NCBI GenBank assembly: GCA_009787785.1
Contig: WQSR01000008.1
Location: forward strand, 1-64,000
Direction of reading: 5' to 3'
Length of the DNA stretch: 64,000 bases
Source: Defluviitaleaceae bacterium
Lineage (GTDB): Bacteria > Bacillota > Clostridia > Lachnospirales > WQUN01
The position numbers and the translations under genes are program-made. Below are positions 16,410-25,756 of the stretch, one piece after another; position 1 is the first letter of the stretch, and the number at the start of each line of letters is the position of its first letter. The notes beneath the pieces are model-generated. The model was not told where the DNA came from. It ran no database searches and saw only the letters and a program-made list of their open reading frames with translations.

Positions 16410-17504
16410 TCACATATTTCGGATGTATCTGGCACCGGGGAGCTTTTTGATGAGTTGCTTCAGCTCCAGCGCGATGCAGATAAGATGAGCCTGTCCGGCG
16501 TCCAGCCCCGTGCGCGCCAAAATCGCGTCAAAGGGCACCGCCGCCAAATTCAGGGTATCATACACCTGTTTTTCCTCGGGTGCAAGGACGATATTTTCCC
16601 TTGTGCCGGATACGGGCTCCGCTTCTTGCGACAAGCCCAAGGTGAATAGCACGTCCGTATAGTCGATTACGGGAATCGCGCCGTCCCGGATTAGCCTGTT
16701 GGTGCCCTCGCTGAGCTTGCTGGAGACGTTGCCCGGGACGGCCAACACCTCGCGCCCTTGGTCCTGGGCGGTGTCCACGGTGATGAGGGTACCGCTCCTG
16801 CGCCCGGCCTCCACTACCACCACCGCGTGGGACAGCCCGCTGATGAGCCGGTTACGCGCCGGAAAATACGCCTTGTGGGGCTTTGTCCCCGGCGGATATT
16901 CCGACAGCACACAGCCATTTTTAATTATCGCCTTGCGCAGGGCATGGGCCTCGGCGGGGTAGCAAACGTCCACGCCACAGCCCAGCACGGCCATGGTTTT
17001 CCCGTTGCCTTCCAGGGCACCCTTGTGGGCCATGGAATCCACCCCCCGCGCCATACCGCTTACGATGACCACGCCCCGCCGCGCCAAAGGGGCCGCCAGG
17101 GCACGCGCCGTCATCAGCCCATATTCAGAACATTTGCGCGAGCCGATGATACTTACTTTATGCAAATTGTCGGGCGGCAATTCACCCATGTAAAAAATAC
17201 CAACCGGCGGGTCGGCAATGGCGGTAAGCAACATGGGGAACGCCTTATGCTCCCGGGATATGTACACGATTTGCCGCTGTTGCAGTTCATGAAGGCTTTT
17301 TTCGATATTTTCCAGGTTCCGGTTGCGGGTGAGCGTCGCCAAAGCCACCGGGGTCAGCCCGCCCTCGCGCCGGAGCCGTTCATAGGATGCGGTGAAGATT
17401 TCCTTGGCAGACGCAAACCGGCCAAGGAGGTCATTTATTTTGCGCGAGCCGAAATGGGGAACCAACGTGGACAGCCAAAGCATATAAATCTCATTGTACA
17501 TCAT
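16410..17504 (-). CDS. dprA: DNA-processing protein DprA
   Basis: A 364-aa protein that loads RecA on single-stranded DNA in natural transformation. The Rossmann-like core carries SIIGSRKCSEYG, VSGMARGVDSMAHKGAL and LGCGVDVCYPAEA, then FPARNRLISGLS and EAGRRSGTLIT. Residues about 305-360 look like the C-terminal winged helix. The N-terminal 80 residues form a SAM-like helical region. Start at the ATGATG at 17504/17501 has no strong ribosome site. The 108 bases upstream hold nothing recognisable. Confidence 0.94.
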   Translation of the reverse strand: MMYNEIYMLWLSTLVPHFGSRKINDLLGRFASAKEIFTASYERLRREGGLTPVALATLTRNRNLENIEKSLHELQQRQIVYISREHKAFPMLLTAIADPPVGIFYMGELPPDNLHKVSIIGSRKCSEYGLMTARALAAPLARRGVVIVSGMARGVDSMAHKGALEGNGKTMAVLGCGVDVCYPAEAHALRKAIIKNGCVLSEYPPGTKPHKAYFPARNRLISGLSHAVVVVEAGRRSGTLITVDTAQDQGREVLAVPGNVSSKLSEGTNRLIRDGAIPVIDYTDVLFTLGLSQEAEPVSGTRENIVLAPEEKQVYDTLNLAAVPFDAILARTGLDAGQAHLICIALELKQLIKKLPGARYIRNM

Positions 17505-17612
17505 TGCGCGCCCGCTTTGCGTCCAAACAATGCCAACATAGATACCAACTCCGCCGCCAATGTACCACGCATGGGAATGTATGGCAAGTTCATGTCAGCA
17601 GTAGGAGTGGCC

Positions 17613-18665
17613 TTACGGGAAGTCAACGTGGGAGGTATAGCTAAAATTGCCACCTCTTTGGAAATTGCCGTTTTGATTTCGGTTATTGCGCGCATATGCG
17701 ATAAGTGCGGGCAAATCGTCGTTTATCCTTTGTGGCGACACTCTGATGGTTATCGAACGTTCGTAGTCCGGGTGCACGAAGCCGAAGCTATGCTCTGTAA
17801 AATAAAATCCATTTTCTGCGAGAAACGTATGATACCGCAAGATTTTCGCTGTGAGGGTTTCAGGGGCTGAACAGTCAGTTGCAATAGTGATGCGGGACCT
17901 CATTATGACATTGTCAGCCGTCAAATCAAAGCGTTGCCCGAATCCTACGCCAGATATCGAAGAAGTAAAGCGACGGAACCCGTCACCAAAGGCATCCTCC
18001 AAAAGCTGTGTGAGCATAGGGTCAAGCGTTCTTGACCACGAACCGCTACTCGGATAGTTGATGCGCGTCCTGCCACTATCACGGGAAATACTAAAGCTAA
18101 AATCCGAATTGTTTCTATCCTGGACTCGTGAGGTAAATGTCTGAAATTTAAAATGAAAAGACGGCCGGCTAACCGCTAAGTTAAATTCCGGGATGTTTCG
18201 AGCAAGATATGAACGGAAATGCAATTGCACGAAGGGAGTGCGAAGCCAACCGGTGAATAATTCAACGGCAAACACAAGCGGTACAAGCAAAATAATAATG
18301 CCGATTGAGGTTGCCACAAATCTTGCGGGTTTTTGAGATTTACGAAAACACCGAATAAGAAATCCTGCGCCCACGCCAAATGCACTCACAATTGCAAAGA
18401 AAAACATCATCATGATTATTAAACCAAAATCATAAAACGCCAAAAATAACCAAACAATGAAGCCTATACTCGCCATGCCTATTGGAATATAAAGCAATTT
18501 CGGTCTGCCTACAATTATCGGGTATGCAAATGCTACGGGCACTAAAACAAGGAGCCCAAGAAGCGTCAGTACGCTAAGAACGGCAAGCGCGCAAATTATA
18601 GCCTCTATAATGAAATGCTTCTTCTGTGATTTCTCGTGTTCGGGGGGTGTTGGGATTTCTGTCAT
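17613..18665 (-). CDS. Unrecognised membrane protein with soluble C-terminal half
   Basis: A 350-aa protein I do not recognise. The first 20 residues are charged and cytoplasmic. Four to five hydrophobic segments follow (about residues 20-48, 55-80, 80-105, 118-140). The last 200 residues are soluble and rich in Ser, Arg and Phe with alternating beta-like patterning, probably outside the membrane. The layout loosely recalls YfjL-like proteins of Bacillus, but this is weak. ATG 18665 has GGAGG 8 bases upstream. Composition is somewhat more AT-rich than the dprA-topA genes. It may be independent of its neighbours. Confidence 0.6.
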   Translation of the reverse strand: MTEIPTPPEHEKSQKKHFIIEAIICALAVLSVLTLLGLLVLVPVAFAYPIIVGRPKLLYIPIGMASIGFIVWLFLAFYDFGLIIMMMFFFAIVSAFGVGAGFLIRCFRKSQKPARFVATSIGIIILLVPLVFAVELFTGWLRTPFVQLHFRSYLARNIPEFNLAVSRPSFHFKFQTFTSRVQDRNNSDFSFSISRDSGRTRINYPSSGSWSRTLDPMLTQLLEDAFGDGFRRFTSSISGVGFGQRFDLTADNVIMRSRITIATDCSAPETLTAKILRYHTFLAENGFYFTEHSFGFVHPDYERSITIRVSPQRINDDLPALIAYARNNRNQNGNFQRGGNFSYTSHVDFP

Positions 18666-18704
18666 GGCCTTTACCTCCCATAGGACGTTTTATTCGGCTG
18701 TAGT

Positions 18705-19241
18705 TTATACTACTCTCCGGTAAACAATACCCTTGTGCTCCACAGCGTTGCGTAGCAGGGCGACGGTTGGCGGTGAGAGGCGGTCGTAGTAGTTGTTGCA
18801 TATAAACGCAATATCATACAAGTCGCGTATTTTATCGCGCCCCGCATAGGCGGTGGTCTTCATCACACACAGCGGCTCTATGCCGTATACCCGTATGCCG
18901 TTGATGGTTTCCACTTCATGCGCCGGAATTTTCACGCGCCTGTAGGATGCTTCGATTTTTAACGGGTGCTTGTTGCGCCCGTAATGTATGAAGCAACGCT
19001 CAACCATATGCGTGTCTTTCGCTATTCGGTAGGCGTAACCGTTCTTATCGCAAAAATCGTTGACCGCAGTCAAAAGCCCTTTTTCTCTGCCGTCCAAGTC
19101 AATATCTTCCGAGAAGCGGTCGAGATTGTAACACAAATAGAGTGCCGTGCCGCCCTTCAACACGAAGTGGGCCGGCAATGCGTTCAAGTATTCCATGAAG
19201 GAAGCAATAATTTTCCCATGCTGTTTGCGCCAGTCTGTCAT
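18705..19241 (-). CDS. AbiEii/AbiGii-type nucleotidyltransferase (putative toxin)
   Basis: A 178-aa protein of the AbiEii family (PF08843). The nucleotidyltransferase motif is clear: FVLKGGTALYLCY with the Gly-Gly-Thr, then FSEDIDLD supplying the two metal-binding Asp residues. Later conserved parts are IEASYR and the MKTTAYAGRDKIRDLYDI stretch. Related AbiEii toxins transfer nucleotides to tRNA or other targets and stop growth. It overlaps the upstream gene by 4 bases (ATGA), so translation is coupled as in toxin-antitoxin pairs. The usual AbiEi antitoxin is absent; the small upstream gene takes its place. It is shorter than many AbiEii proteins (about 270-300 aa). Confidence 0.83.
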   Translation of the reverse strand: MTDWRKQHGKIIASFMEYLNALPAHFVLKGGTALYLCYNLDRFSEDIDLDGREKGLLTAVNDFCDKNGYAYRIAKDTHMVERCFIHYGRNKHPLKIEASYRRVKIPAHEVETINGIRVYGIEPLCVMKTTAYAGRDKIRDLYDIAFICNNYYDRLSPPTVALLRNAVEHKGIVYRRVV

Positions 19242-19645
19242 AACCCCGCCTTTTGTTTATAATCCAGCCATTTGCTGTAGTATTCGCGTCCCATAAAGAT
19301 GTCAATGCTACGCCAATGGGGTAAGCCCTTCATCAACGCCACCATGTTAAATACTTCTTCGTTGTAATCATCGTTGCCGATGAAATCACGGTTCATGCCC
19401 TGGGCGGTGCTGTAATTTTCGATTTCGAGAAGGTCAAGCAACGCACGGATATGGTTGGCGACGGCGTATGTGCCTTCGTTTTCCGGCACAGTGGAGCAGT
19501 ATTCGATGCCGTAGTCGCCGTATAGGCTATCTTCACTGTCACGGAGGCGCGGGTTTTCCCATTTCAAGGCCGAGCGATGCCAATCGCCCCCGGTCAACAG
19601 CGAACAAGGTAGATTCAATGCGTGTATGCCAGTGATGTATTTCAT
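19238..19645 (-). CDS. Partner of the AbiEii-type gene, putative antitoxin of unknown family
   Basis: A 135-aa acidic protein without a named domain that I can assign. It begins YITGIHALNLPC, then TGGDWHRSALKWENP, and later NRDFIGNDDYNEEVFNMVALM and REYYSKWLDYKQ. I believe similar short proteins accompany nucleotidyltransferases in other clostridia, but this is recollection and not checked. No wing-helix (AbiEi) motif is visible. The 4-base overlap with the downstream toxin-like gene and its upstream position fit an antitoxin or a specificity partner. Confidence 0.6.
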   Translation of the reverse strand: MKYITGIHALNLPCSLLTGGDWHRSALKWENPRLRDSEDSLYGDYGIEYCSTVPENEGTYAVANHIRALLDLLEIENYSTAQGMNRDFIGNDDYNEEVFNMVALMKGLPHWRSIDIFMGREYYSKWLDYKQKAGL

Positions 19646-19749
19646 GTCTGCCGCTCCCTTCGCTTTCCCGTACGCTTATTTAACACAATTTTCGTCAAAA
19701 CTTCAAGAAATTATGATATGATACCTGCATGAAACATGGAGGTGACGGA

Positions 19750-21303
19750 ATGAAAATTTTATTCGTATTCGTATTATTCTGCCTGGTATTGTTGGCCGCG
19801 TGTGGAAGTGGGGCATATACCTCCTATGAAGGCGAGCCCTTGGGAGAAGCACAGGGCGCGGACCCCGCCCCCGAGGAAACCCCTCAACCTGCGCCTGCGC
19901 GTGCTACGCTGACCCTAACCGCACCAGGCGCGGGCTTTGACTTTAATGACCCGGGCGCGCCGGTTTTTGGGGAGGTGTCGGTGCATGACCCTTCTGTTTT
20001 CCGGGTGGGGGATGTGTGGTACGTCATCGGGTCGCATATGTCGGCGGCGCGCACCCGGGATTTAATTTACTGGGAACAATTTGCCGAATATGTGAGCGAG
20101 GCCAATCCGCTGATGTACAGCGTCGCGGATTTTGCCGAGGCTTTTGCGTGGGCACGGACGGACACCTTCTGGGCGGGGGATGTACAGCTTATGCCCTGCG
20201 GGCGGTTCTTTATGTACTATTGCAACTGCGAGGGGTCGATGCCGTTGGGTAATATCGGCCTGGCCATCGCCGACCACCCGGAAGGGCCGTATTTGAATCA
20301 GGGCATTTTCCTGCGCTCGGGGATGCATGGCACCAGCGAGGACGGCACGCCCTTCAACGCGAATATTCACCCCAACGCCGTTGACCCCCATGCGTTCTTC
20401 TGCTCGAACGGTGAATTTTGGATGGTGTACGGGTCCTTCTCGGGGGGAATATTTATACTGCGCATGTGCCCGGAGACGGGCTTCCCCCTGCCGGGACAGG
20501 GATATGGCACCCGGCTGATGGGCAATAACCACAGCCGCATAGAAGGGCCGTACATTTTGCACAGCCCCCACACGGGATATTATTATTTATTTATTACCTT
20601 CGGCGGCTTGGGACGCGAAGACGGCTACAATATGCGCGTGGCGCGGGGACTTCGCCCCTATGGCCCGTTCTATGACGCCCGTGGCAATGCCATGATACAT
20701 GTCCATGGCGCGCCGGGGTCATTTTTTGACGACAGGGCCATCGAGCCCTACGGGACAAAGCTGATGGGGGGGTACTGGTTCCGGCGCGAGGCGGGGGAGC
20801 CCGGGCAGACTACGGGCTACCTTTCCCCCGGCCACAACAGTGCCTATTTCGATGCCGAAACAGGGCGGTATTTTCTTATTTTCCACACGCGCTTTATGGT
20901 GGGGCCACAGCATCGGGTGCGGGTGCACGAGATGTTCCTTACCGATTGCGGGTGGTTTGTGGTATCGCCGTTCCGCTTTGACGGCGCGCCACAGCGTAGC
21001 TTTTTGCCGGAGCATGTGCCCGGTTCGTGGAAGCTGATTAACCATGGGCAGGACATAAATTATATCGCCATCCGCTCGGAAACGGTGAACCTCACCGCCG
21101 ACGGGCGGGTATATGGCGCGAAGGACGGCTACTGGTCCCTGGAGGCCGATGGCACGACATTTAACATCACCGTGGACGGCGTGGCTTACCGTGGCCGCTT
21201 ACTGCGCAGCTATGCCAGCGACCATGGACGGTGGGTGATGTCCTTTACGGCTATGTCTGCCGAGGGAATTGCGCTTTGGGGCGCGGGCGTGGCCTTGGAT
21301 TAA
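19750..21303 (+). CDS. Surface lipoprotein GH43 glycosidase, probable endo-arabinanase
   Basis: A 517-aa lipoprotein: the signal ends in the lipobox LLAACG (Cys about 19), then a Pro/Glu-rich linker, then a five-bladed GH43 propeller. The three acidic residues are visible as VHDPS (about 79), DPHAF (about 211) and SRIEGPYI (about 264). The last 100 residues form a beta-rich accessory domain common to endo-1,5-alpha-L-arabinanases of this type. ATG 19750 is chosen because GGAGGTGA sits 4 bases upstream; a nearer upstream ATG lacks a site. It is anchored outside and probably makes arabino-oligosaccharides for the transporters nearby. It is closely similar to the cytoplasmic protein encoded at 41152-42633. 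Confidence 0.87.
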   Translation: MKILFVFVLFCLVLLAACGSGAYTSYEGEPLGEAQGADPAPEETPQPAPARATLTLTAPGAGFDFNDPGAPVFGEVSVHDPSVFRVGDVWYVIGSHMSAARTRDLIYWEQFAEYVSEANPLMYSVADFAEAFAWARTDTFWAGDVQLMPCGRFFMYYCNCEGSMPLGNIGLAIADHPEGPYLNQGIFLRSGMHGTSEDGTPFNANIHPNAVDPHAFFCSNGEFWMVYGSFSGGIFILRMCPETGFPLPGQGYGTRLMGNNHSRIEGPYILHSPHTGYYYLFITFGGLGREDGYNMRVARGLRPYGPFYDARGNAMIHVHGAPGSFFDDRAIEPYGTKLMGGYWFRREAGEPGQTTGYLSPGHNSAYFDAETGRYFLIFHTRFMVGPQHRVRVHEMFLTDCGWFVVSPFRFDGAPQRSFLPEHVPGSWKLINHGQDINYIAIRSETVNLTADGRVYGAKDGYWSLEADGTTFNITVDGVAYRGRLLRSYASDHGRWVMSFTAMSAEGIALWGAGVALD

Positions 21304-23171
21304 CCCTCGTGCAACCAAACGCGCATACCGCCCACATCGCGGTTTGCCCATGCGTAGTACGGGATTGCGCGGATTCGCGCCGGTAAGGCACGGGGTGGCT
21401 GGGTGGAATACAATGCGTCGCCGCCCTCCAGGCGCGTGCCTTGGGCGGTGATGGCTATGACGCCGCCCAAGTCGTCGGTTTTCTCCTCGTGCAGTGTTGC
21501 GTTTCGCGGCAGACGCAGGGCGGAAAGGTCTGCGCCGTTGTCGCATTCTTCCACACAGTACACCAGCGGCCCGCGCATAATCGCCACGCAGTTTGCATTT
21601 TCGCGCACTTTCGTACTGGCGTAGACGCGGCGCGGGGGCATTTGCATACATAGCTCAAGGGTGTCGCCCTTGTGCCACACGCGTGATAACTGTGCATAGC
21701 CGTTTTCCACGGCGGGGGAGATTTCCTCGCCGTTTATTTTTATTGTCCAATCATCGCACCATTCGGGGACGCGCTGGGCGAAGGTGAAGGGCTGTGCGCC
21801 GGCGGCGATTATTGTATGCGTAAGGGTGCCGCCCCAGGGGTAATCGGTAGTGGTTTCGATTTTCACGTTACCACCCAGCAATTCTGCCGTGCCGCCTATG
21901 AAAAGGTGGTTGCGAATGGTCTGCGCGCCCTCGCCCCAGGCGTACCGCCCCAGCGAAGTGATGAGCCGTGCCATGTTCGGCGGGCAACATGCACAGCCGA
22001 ACCACTCCGGGCGGCGCGGCAAGGCGTGTCTGTGGGTGGGAAGAACGCCGCTGGTTTCGGGCACAACTTCCAGCGGATTGACATAGAAAAACCGCGTGCC
22101 GTCCAGTTGCATCCCGCTTAGGATGCCGTTGAAGAGCTGGAGCTCCATGCCGTCGGCGTATTCGCCGCGAGGCTCCAGCTCCAGCATGGCGCGTGCGAAG
22201 AAAACCATGGCAATAGACGCGCATGTCTCTGCATAAATGGTGTCGTTTGGCAAGTCGTAGTCTGTGGTGAAGGCTTCCAGGTGGTGCGTACTGCCGATGC
22301 CGCCCGTAATGTACATCCGCTTGTGCACGATGTTGTTCCACAGGGTGCGACATGCGGCGGCCAGGGACGCGTCGGCTGTTTCCGCCGCCACGTTAGCCAT
22401 CGCCGCATACATGTACACGGCGCGTACGCTGTGACCCACCGCCTCGGTCTGTTGACGCACGGGGGCGTGGTTTTGCGCGTATTCGCGGTTTTCGCCCGGG
22501 CCCCAGTGGTACCAGTCGCGTCTCGCCAGTTCTTCTTCAAAGTAGCTGGGCTCCGTGCCCCGCTCGTCTAAGAAATACTGCGCCGTTTCCAGGTATTTCG
22601 CATCGCCCGTGGTTTTATAAAGCCGGTACAAAGCCAGTTCAATCTCCTGATGCCCGGGGATGCCGCGCATTTTTCCCTTGCCAAAGCGTGCGCAAATTAA
22701 ATCCGCAAAGCGGCGCATGATATGCAACAGCTCCGTTTTGCCCGTGGCGGCGTGGTATGCCACAGCGGCTTCAATAAAATGCCCTGCACAGTACAACTCA
22801 TGGCATTCCAGCAGGTTCTGCCATTTGTGTTCCGGTTCCTTCACGGTGAAAAATGTGTTTACATAGCCGTCATCCTCTTGCGCACGGCCGATGAGGGCGA
22901 TAATTTCATCTGCACGCGCCTCCAGTTCACTATTTGGGCGAATGGCCAGCGCGTAGGCCACGGCCTCCAGCCATTTCGCCACATCGCTGTCTTGGAAGAC
23001 CATGCCGTAAAATTGCCCCTGTGCCTCGCCCGCCGCTATGCGAAAATTCTGAATGGCGTGGCTTTTCTCCGCGCCGGGCACCTCGTCCTCCATAATGCGC
23101 AGCTGGTAGGGCAACACGAAGTCAATCATTAAATCTTGAATAGGCGACCAGAAATTGTCCGAAATTTTCAT
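21300..23171 (-). CDS. GH127 beta-L-arabinofuranosidase
   Basis: A 623-aa enzyme of the former DUF1680 family (HypBA1-like), which releases beta-linked L-arabinofuranose. The hallmark CACCPPN (about residues 391-397) contains the nucleophile and zinc-binding cysteines, and YAETCAS (about 313) supplies a conserved Glu. The N-terminal two-thirds are an alpha/alpha barrel, followed by beta domains. No signal peptide, so it acts in the cytoplasm on imported sugars. It is the last gene of the minus-strand locus, separated from the binding-protein gene by a hairpin, and overlaps the convergent GH43 gene by 4 bases. Confidence 0.92.
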   Translation of the reverse strand: MKISDNFWSPIQDLMIDFVLPYQLRIMEDEVPGAEKSHAIQNFRIAAGEAQGQFYGMVFQDSDVAKWLEAVAYALAIRPNSELEARADEIIALIGRAQEDDGYVNTFFTVKEPEHKWQNLLECHELYCAGHFIEAAVAYHAATGKTELLHIMRRFADLICARFGKGKMRGIPGHQEIELALYRLYKTTGDAKYLETAQYFLDERGTEPSYFEEELARRDWYHWGPGENREYAQNHAPVRQQTEAVGHSVRAVYMYAAMANVAAETADASLAAACRTLWNNIVHKRMYITGGIGSTHHLEAFTTDYDLPNDTIYAETCASIAMVFFARAMLELEPRGEYADGMELQLFNGILSGMQLDGTRFFYVNPLEVVPETSGVLPTHRHALPRRPEWFGCACCPPNMARLITSLGRYAWGEGAQTIRNHLFIGGTAELLGGNVKIETTTDYPWGGTLTHTIIAAGAQPFTFAQRVPEWCDDWTIKINGEEISPAVENGYAQLSRVWHKGDTLELCMQMPPRRVYASTKVRENANCVAIMRGPLVYCVEECDNGADLSALRLPRNATLHEEKTDDLGGVIAITAQGTRLEGGDALYSTQPPRALPARIRAIPYYAWANRDVGGMRVWLHEG

Positions 23172-23200
23172 TTTATCCTCCTAAAACTAACCCCTTTATG

Positions 23201-23248
23201 AAAAGAGGCAACCGGCAAGAAATACCTACCGATTGCCTCTTCTTTTTT
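23201..23248 (-). terminator. Intergenic hairpin, possible attenuating or bidirectional terminator
   Basis: The 11-base arms at 23205-23215 (GAGGCAACCGG) and 23229-23239 pair with one mismatch. The plus side is followed by a long T-run and the minus side by a short TTTT. It lies between the solute-binding protein gene and GH127, so on the minus strand it may lower GH127 expression. Confidence 0.65.
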
Positions 23249-23265
23249 AATTATTAACGGTTTTG

Positions 23266-24765
23266 CTATCTCGCAGGTGGAGGGCCAAACATGAGTCTGA
23301 ACCTGGATAGCGCGGCCTCATAGGCGGCACGCCCCGTTTCCTCCATACGATGCACAGCGTCAAAAGCGTCCAGCACACCGGCACGGATTGCATTACCGAT
23401 ACCGATTACGCCGTTCCAGTCGCCATAGGCATGTTCATCGCGGTGCCATTCACCAAAGCCTAAGATGTGACGGCCACCCAGGGGCACAGGCTCCTTGGAT
23501 GCGGCCATCAAGTAATCCCACGCCGGCTCATCCAGCGGGAACAGCTGACGGAAATCCGCCCAAACATCCGGGCAATTCGTAGCGGGGAAACGATTGGGAA
23601 TGTGGAAAATCACATCGCCAGCGGCGTTTAAGAGCTGAGGCGTCATGTAATTGCGATAATGCCATGCTTCCGGGCTAAACGTCATCCATTTAAGCAATTC
23701 GTATGCTTCACGGGGATGGGGCGTACCGGCAGAGATAGCGGCAAAATCGGTAAACGCAGGGCGTCTGTTGGTAACGGAGTCGCGTCCCATGGGTATGGCA
23801 TAGGGCACCATGTCGATACCTTGGTCGCGGATAAAGTCGCGTACCCAATAATTGTTCCACGTCCAGGAAGCGTCAAACTGCATGGCAATACGCCCGGAGA
23901 TACCCGGCCACAGGTAGCGGTCACCGGTTAGAGCTTCCCACTCGTCAGAGCCGTACATCGCACGATGGCCCAAACGCTCCATCTCGGCTTCGAAGTTCAT
24001 GTAACGCGCCCATTCATACATATTGTATCTTTCGCCATCCCAGCCAAACTCGGACAACGCGTCGTTAAGTACAACAGGCCCCCATGTAACCGGGCCCAGG
24101 AATTGGTTAAAGCTAAAGATACCCAGGTCAGGACGGGTCATGCTGGACATGAGGTCAATCATTTCATCCCAATACCAGTCAAAGCGCGGCATAGGCACAT
24201 TCAGCATGTTGAATACATTTCTGTCAACCGCCACCAGCTGGGGCAAAATGGCTTCCGGCAGCTTCATGGCGCGGCCGTCGATGTACACCAAATGCTGCAT
24301 TGATTCAAGCAAATAGTGATAGTCCGGGTCATTGTGCCAGAAATGCGTAAAGTCAAAGAACCAGCCGTTGTTTACAGGAAGCGTCAGGTCTAAGAAGGTG
24401 AACACGTCAGGCAATTCGCCCGCGGCGGCATAGGCCAGCAGGGTATCCATGTAGTAGCCCGCTCCGGGGAAGTGCAAGACTTCCACACGTATGTTGGGAT
24501 GCCTTTCCATGAAACGCTCGGCTAAGTACTCGGCAATATCCACATAGTGCCAGATACTAAAGGTAAGGGTGATGTTATCTGTTGTCATGGGCGGAAGTTG
24601 CCTTTCTCCCTGTGGGGCGGCTACCGCGCCGGGCTGTTGCGTTGCGACTTCGAGATTAGCGGTGACACCGCCGCCATTGCCATTACCGTTGCCTGCACAA
24701 GCGGCAAGTAGCCCCAGCGTCACCGCCAATGCCAAAAGAATTGTTACCATTTTGCATCTTTTCAT
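23266..24765 (-). CDS. CUT1 sugar ABC transporter solute-binding lipoprotein
   Basis: A 499-aa lipoprotein with lipobox GLLAACA (Cys about 22) and a Gly/Asn-rich linker. The mature part begins ITLTFSIWHYVDIAEYLA and has LPDVFTFLDL and the C-terminal helices of family 1 solute-binding proteins (MalE/MsmE-like). It should bind oligosaccharides at the cell surface for the permease pair encoded just upstream (24787-26677). The ligand is inferred from the arabinan-directed hydrolases around it. ATG 24765 follows 21 bases after the permease stop with AGGAG nearby. Confidence 0.87.
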   Translation of the reverse strand: MKRCKMVTILLALAVTLGLLAACAGNGNGNGGGVTANLEVATQQPGAVAAPQGERQLPPMTTDNITLTFSIWHYVDIAEYLAERFMERHPNIRVEVLHFPGAGYYMDTLLAYAAAGELPDVFTFLDLTLPVNNGWFFDFTHFWHNDPDYHYLLESMQHLVYIDGRAMKLPEAILPQLVAVDRNVFNMLNVPMPRFDWYWDEMIDLMSSMTRPDLGIFSFNQFLGPVTWGPVVLNDALSEFGWDGERYNMYEWARYMNFEAEMERLGHRAMYGSDEWEALTGDRYLWPGISGRIAMQFDASWTWNNYWVRDFIRDQGIDMVPYAIPMGRDSVTNRRPAFTDFAAISAGTPHPREAYELLKWMTFSPEAWHYRNYMTPQLLNAAGDVIFHIPNRFPATNCPDVWADFRQLFPLDEPAWDYLMAASKEPVPLGGRHILGFGEWHRDEHAYGDWNGVIGIGNAIRAGVLDAFDAVHRMEETGRAAYEAALSRFRLMFGPPPAR

Positions 24766-24786
24766 TTTACAGCTCCTCTCAAATTT

Positions 24787-25752
24787 TTATTCACCTGTTA
24801 TCCCTGCTTTGTCTACACTTTCTACAAAGTGTCTTTGCAGAATTAAGTATAGCACACCCAGGGGCAGTATGGAAAGCATGGTACCAGCCATGCGGATTCC
24901 CTCGTTCACGGGGTCGGGGGGTGGCATTCCTGCGCCCGTAATGGCCGGGGCATAGGAATCTTCAAAGCGGGTCAGCTCTAAAAGCAACGTGGTCAAGCCT
25001 TCATCCCGGGTATTGCCAAAGCCCAAGAATAAATTTACCAGGAATGTTTCGTTCCAATACCACACAAACGAGAACAAGAGCGTAACAATAATAGCCGGCA
25101 CCGCCAAGGGCATGGATATCCTGAAAAAGCTGGAAATATGCCCCGCCCCGTCTATTTCTGCCGCCTCTATCAGCGAATCGGGCACTTGTCTGTGAAAATT
25201 ATAGAAAATGAGGATAAATATTGCGCTATTAAAGCCTTGCCCCAACAGCGCGGGTACTAAAAACGCATTCAGCGACCCCAAAATTCCCAGATTATGATAC
25301 AGCACAAAGGTGGGCACCATGGTAATCTGCGGCGGTATGACAAAGGTAAATATTAACACAGCAAACCATAGTCTTTTCAACGGAAAGGTGTACCGGGCAA
25401 AGGCATACCCCGCCAACGCCGTAGAAACCACCTGCAACAACGTCGGGAATAAGGCAATCTGCACATTTTTCCACAGGGTATTGAAATAATCCAGCGTGAT
25501 AACGGCCAATCGGTAGTTGGTAAAATTTAAACTGCGCGGTATCCATCGTACAGAGGAATCCAATAAATCCTGGGGGGTCAATATGCTTATGGAAAACATA
25601 TGCAAAATGGGATACAGAAATATAAAGCCAATGCTGATTAGTAGCGTATACATCACTACAGAAACCAACAGCCCATTTTTTTCCCGGTTGCCAAACAGTA
25701 GCTTTTTCAATCGGTCCCTGTTTGCAAACCGCATTTTAAGTGTTGCGTTCAT
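24787..25752 (-). CDS. CUT1 sugar ABC permease (MalG-like)
   Basis: A 321-aa permease with six helices and an N-terminal basic cytoplasmic extension. The EAA loop is seen as DSLIEAAEIDGAGHISSFFRIS, split here as the EAAEIDGAG core and FFRISMPLA. It pairs with the product of the gene directly upstream, 4 bases away. The last residues include an extra periplasmic stretch containing GLTTLLLEL. No ATP-binding subunit is encoded in the operon; CUT1 systems of Gram-positive bacteria often share an MsmX-type ATPase. Confidence 0.88.
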   Translation of the reverse strand: MNATLKMRFANRDRLKKLLFGNREKNGLLVSVVMYTLLISIGFIFLYPILHMFSISILTPQDLLDSSVRWIPRSLNFTNYRLAVITLDYFNTLWKNVQIALFPTLLQVVSTALAGYAFARYTFPLKRLWFAVLIFTFVIPPQITMVPTFVLYHNLGILGSLNAFLVPALLGQGFNSAIFILIFYNFHRQVPDSLIEAAEIDGAGHISSFFRISMPLAVPAIIVTLLFSFVWYWNETFLVNLFLGFGNTRDEGLTTLLLELTRFEDSYAPAITGAGMPPPDPVNEGIRMAGTMLSILPLGVLYLILQRHFVESVDKAGITGE

Positions 25753-25756
25753 GTCA

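Noticed and set aside
15050-16450. 466-codon plus-strand open frame opposite topA
   Set aside because: Antisense of a clear type IA topoisomerase with zinc ribbons.
17501-17695. 64-codon minus-strand frame ending on the dprA start codon
   Set aside because: The ATGA-like junction is tempting, but most of it lies out of frame inside the membrane-protein gene and no family is recognisable.
23201-23248. The hairpin as the end of the glycan operon
   Set aside because: GH127 lies beyond it on the same strand with no promoter seen of its own, so it is more likely attenuating than final.
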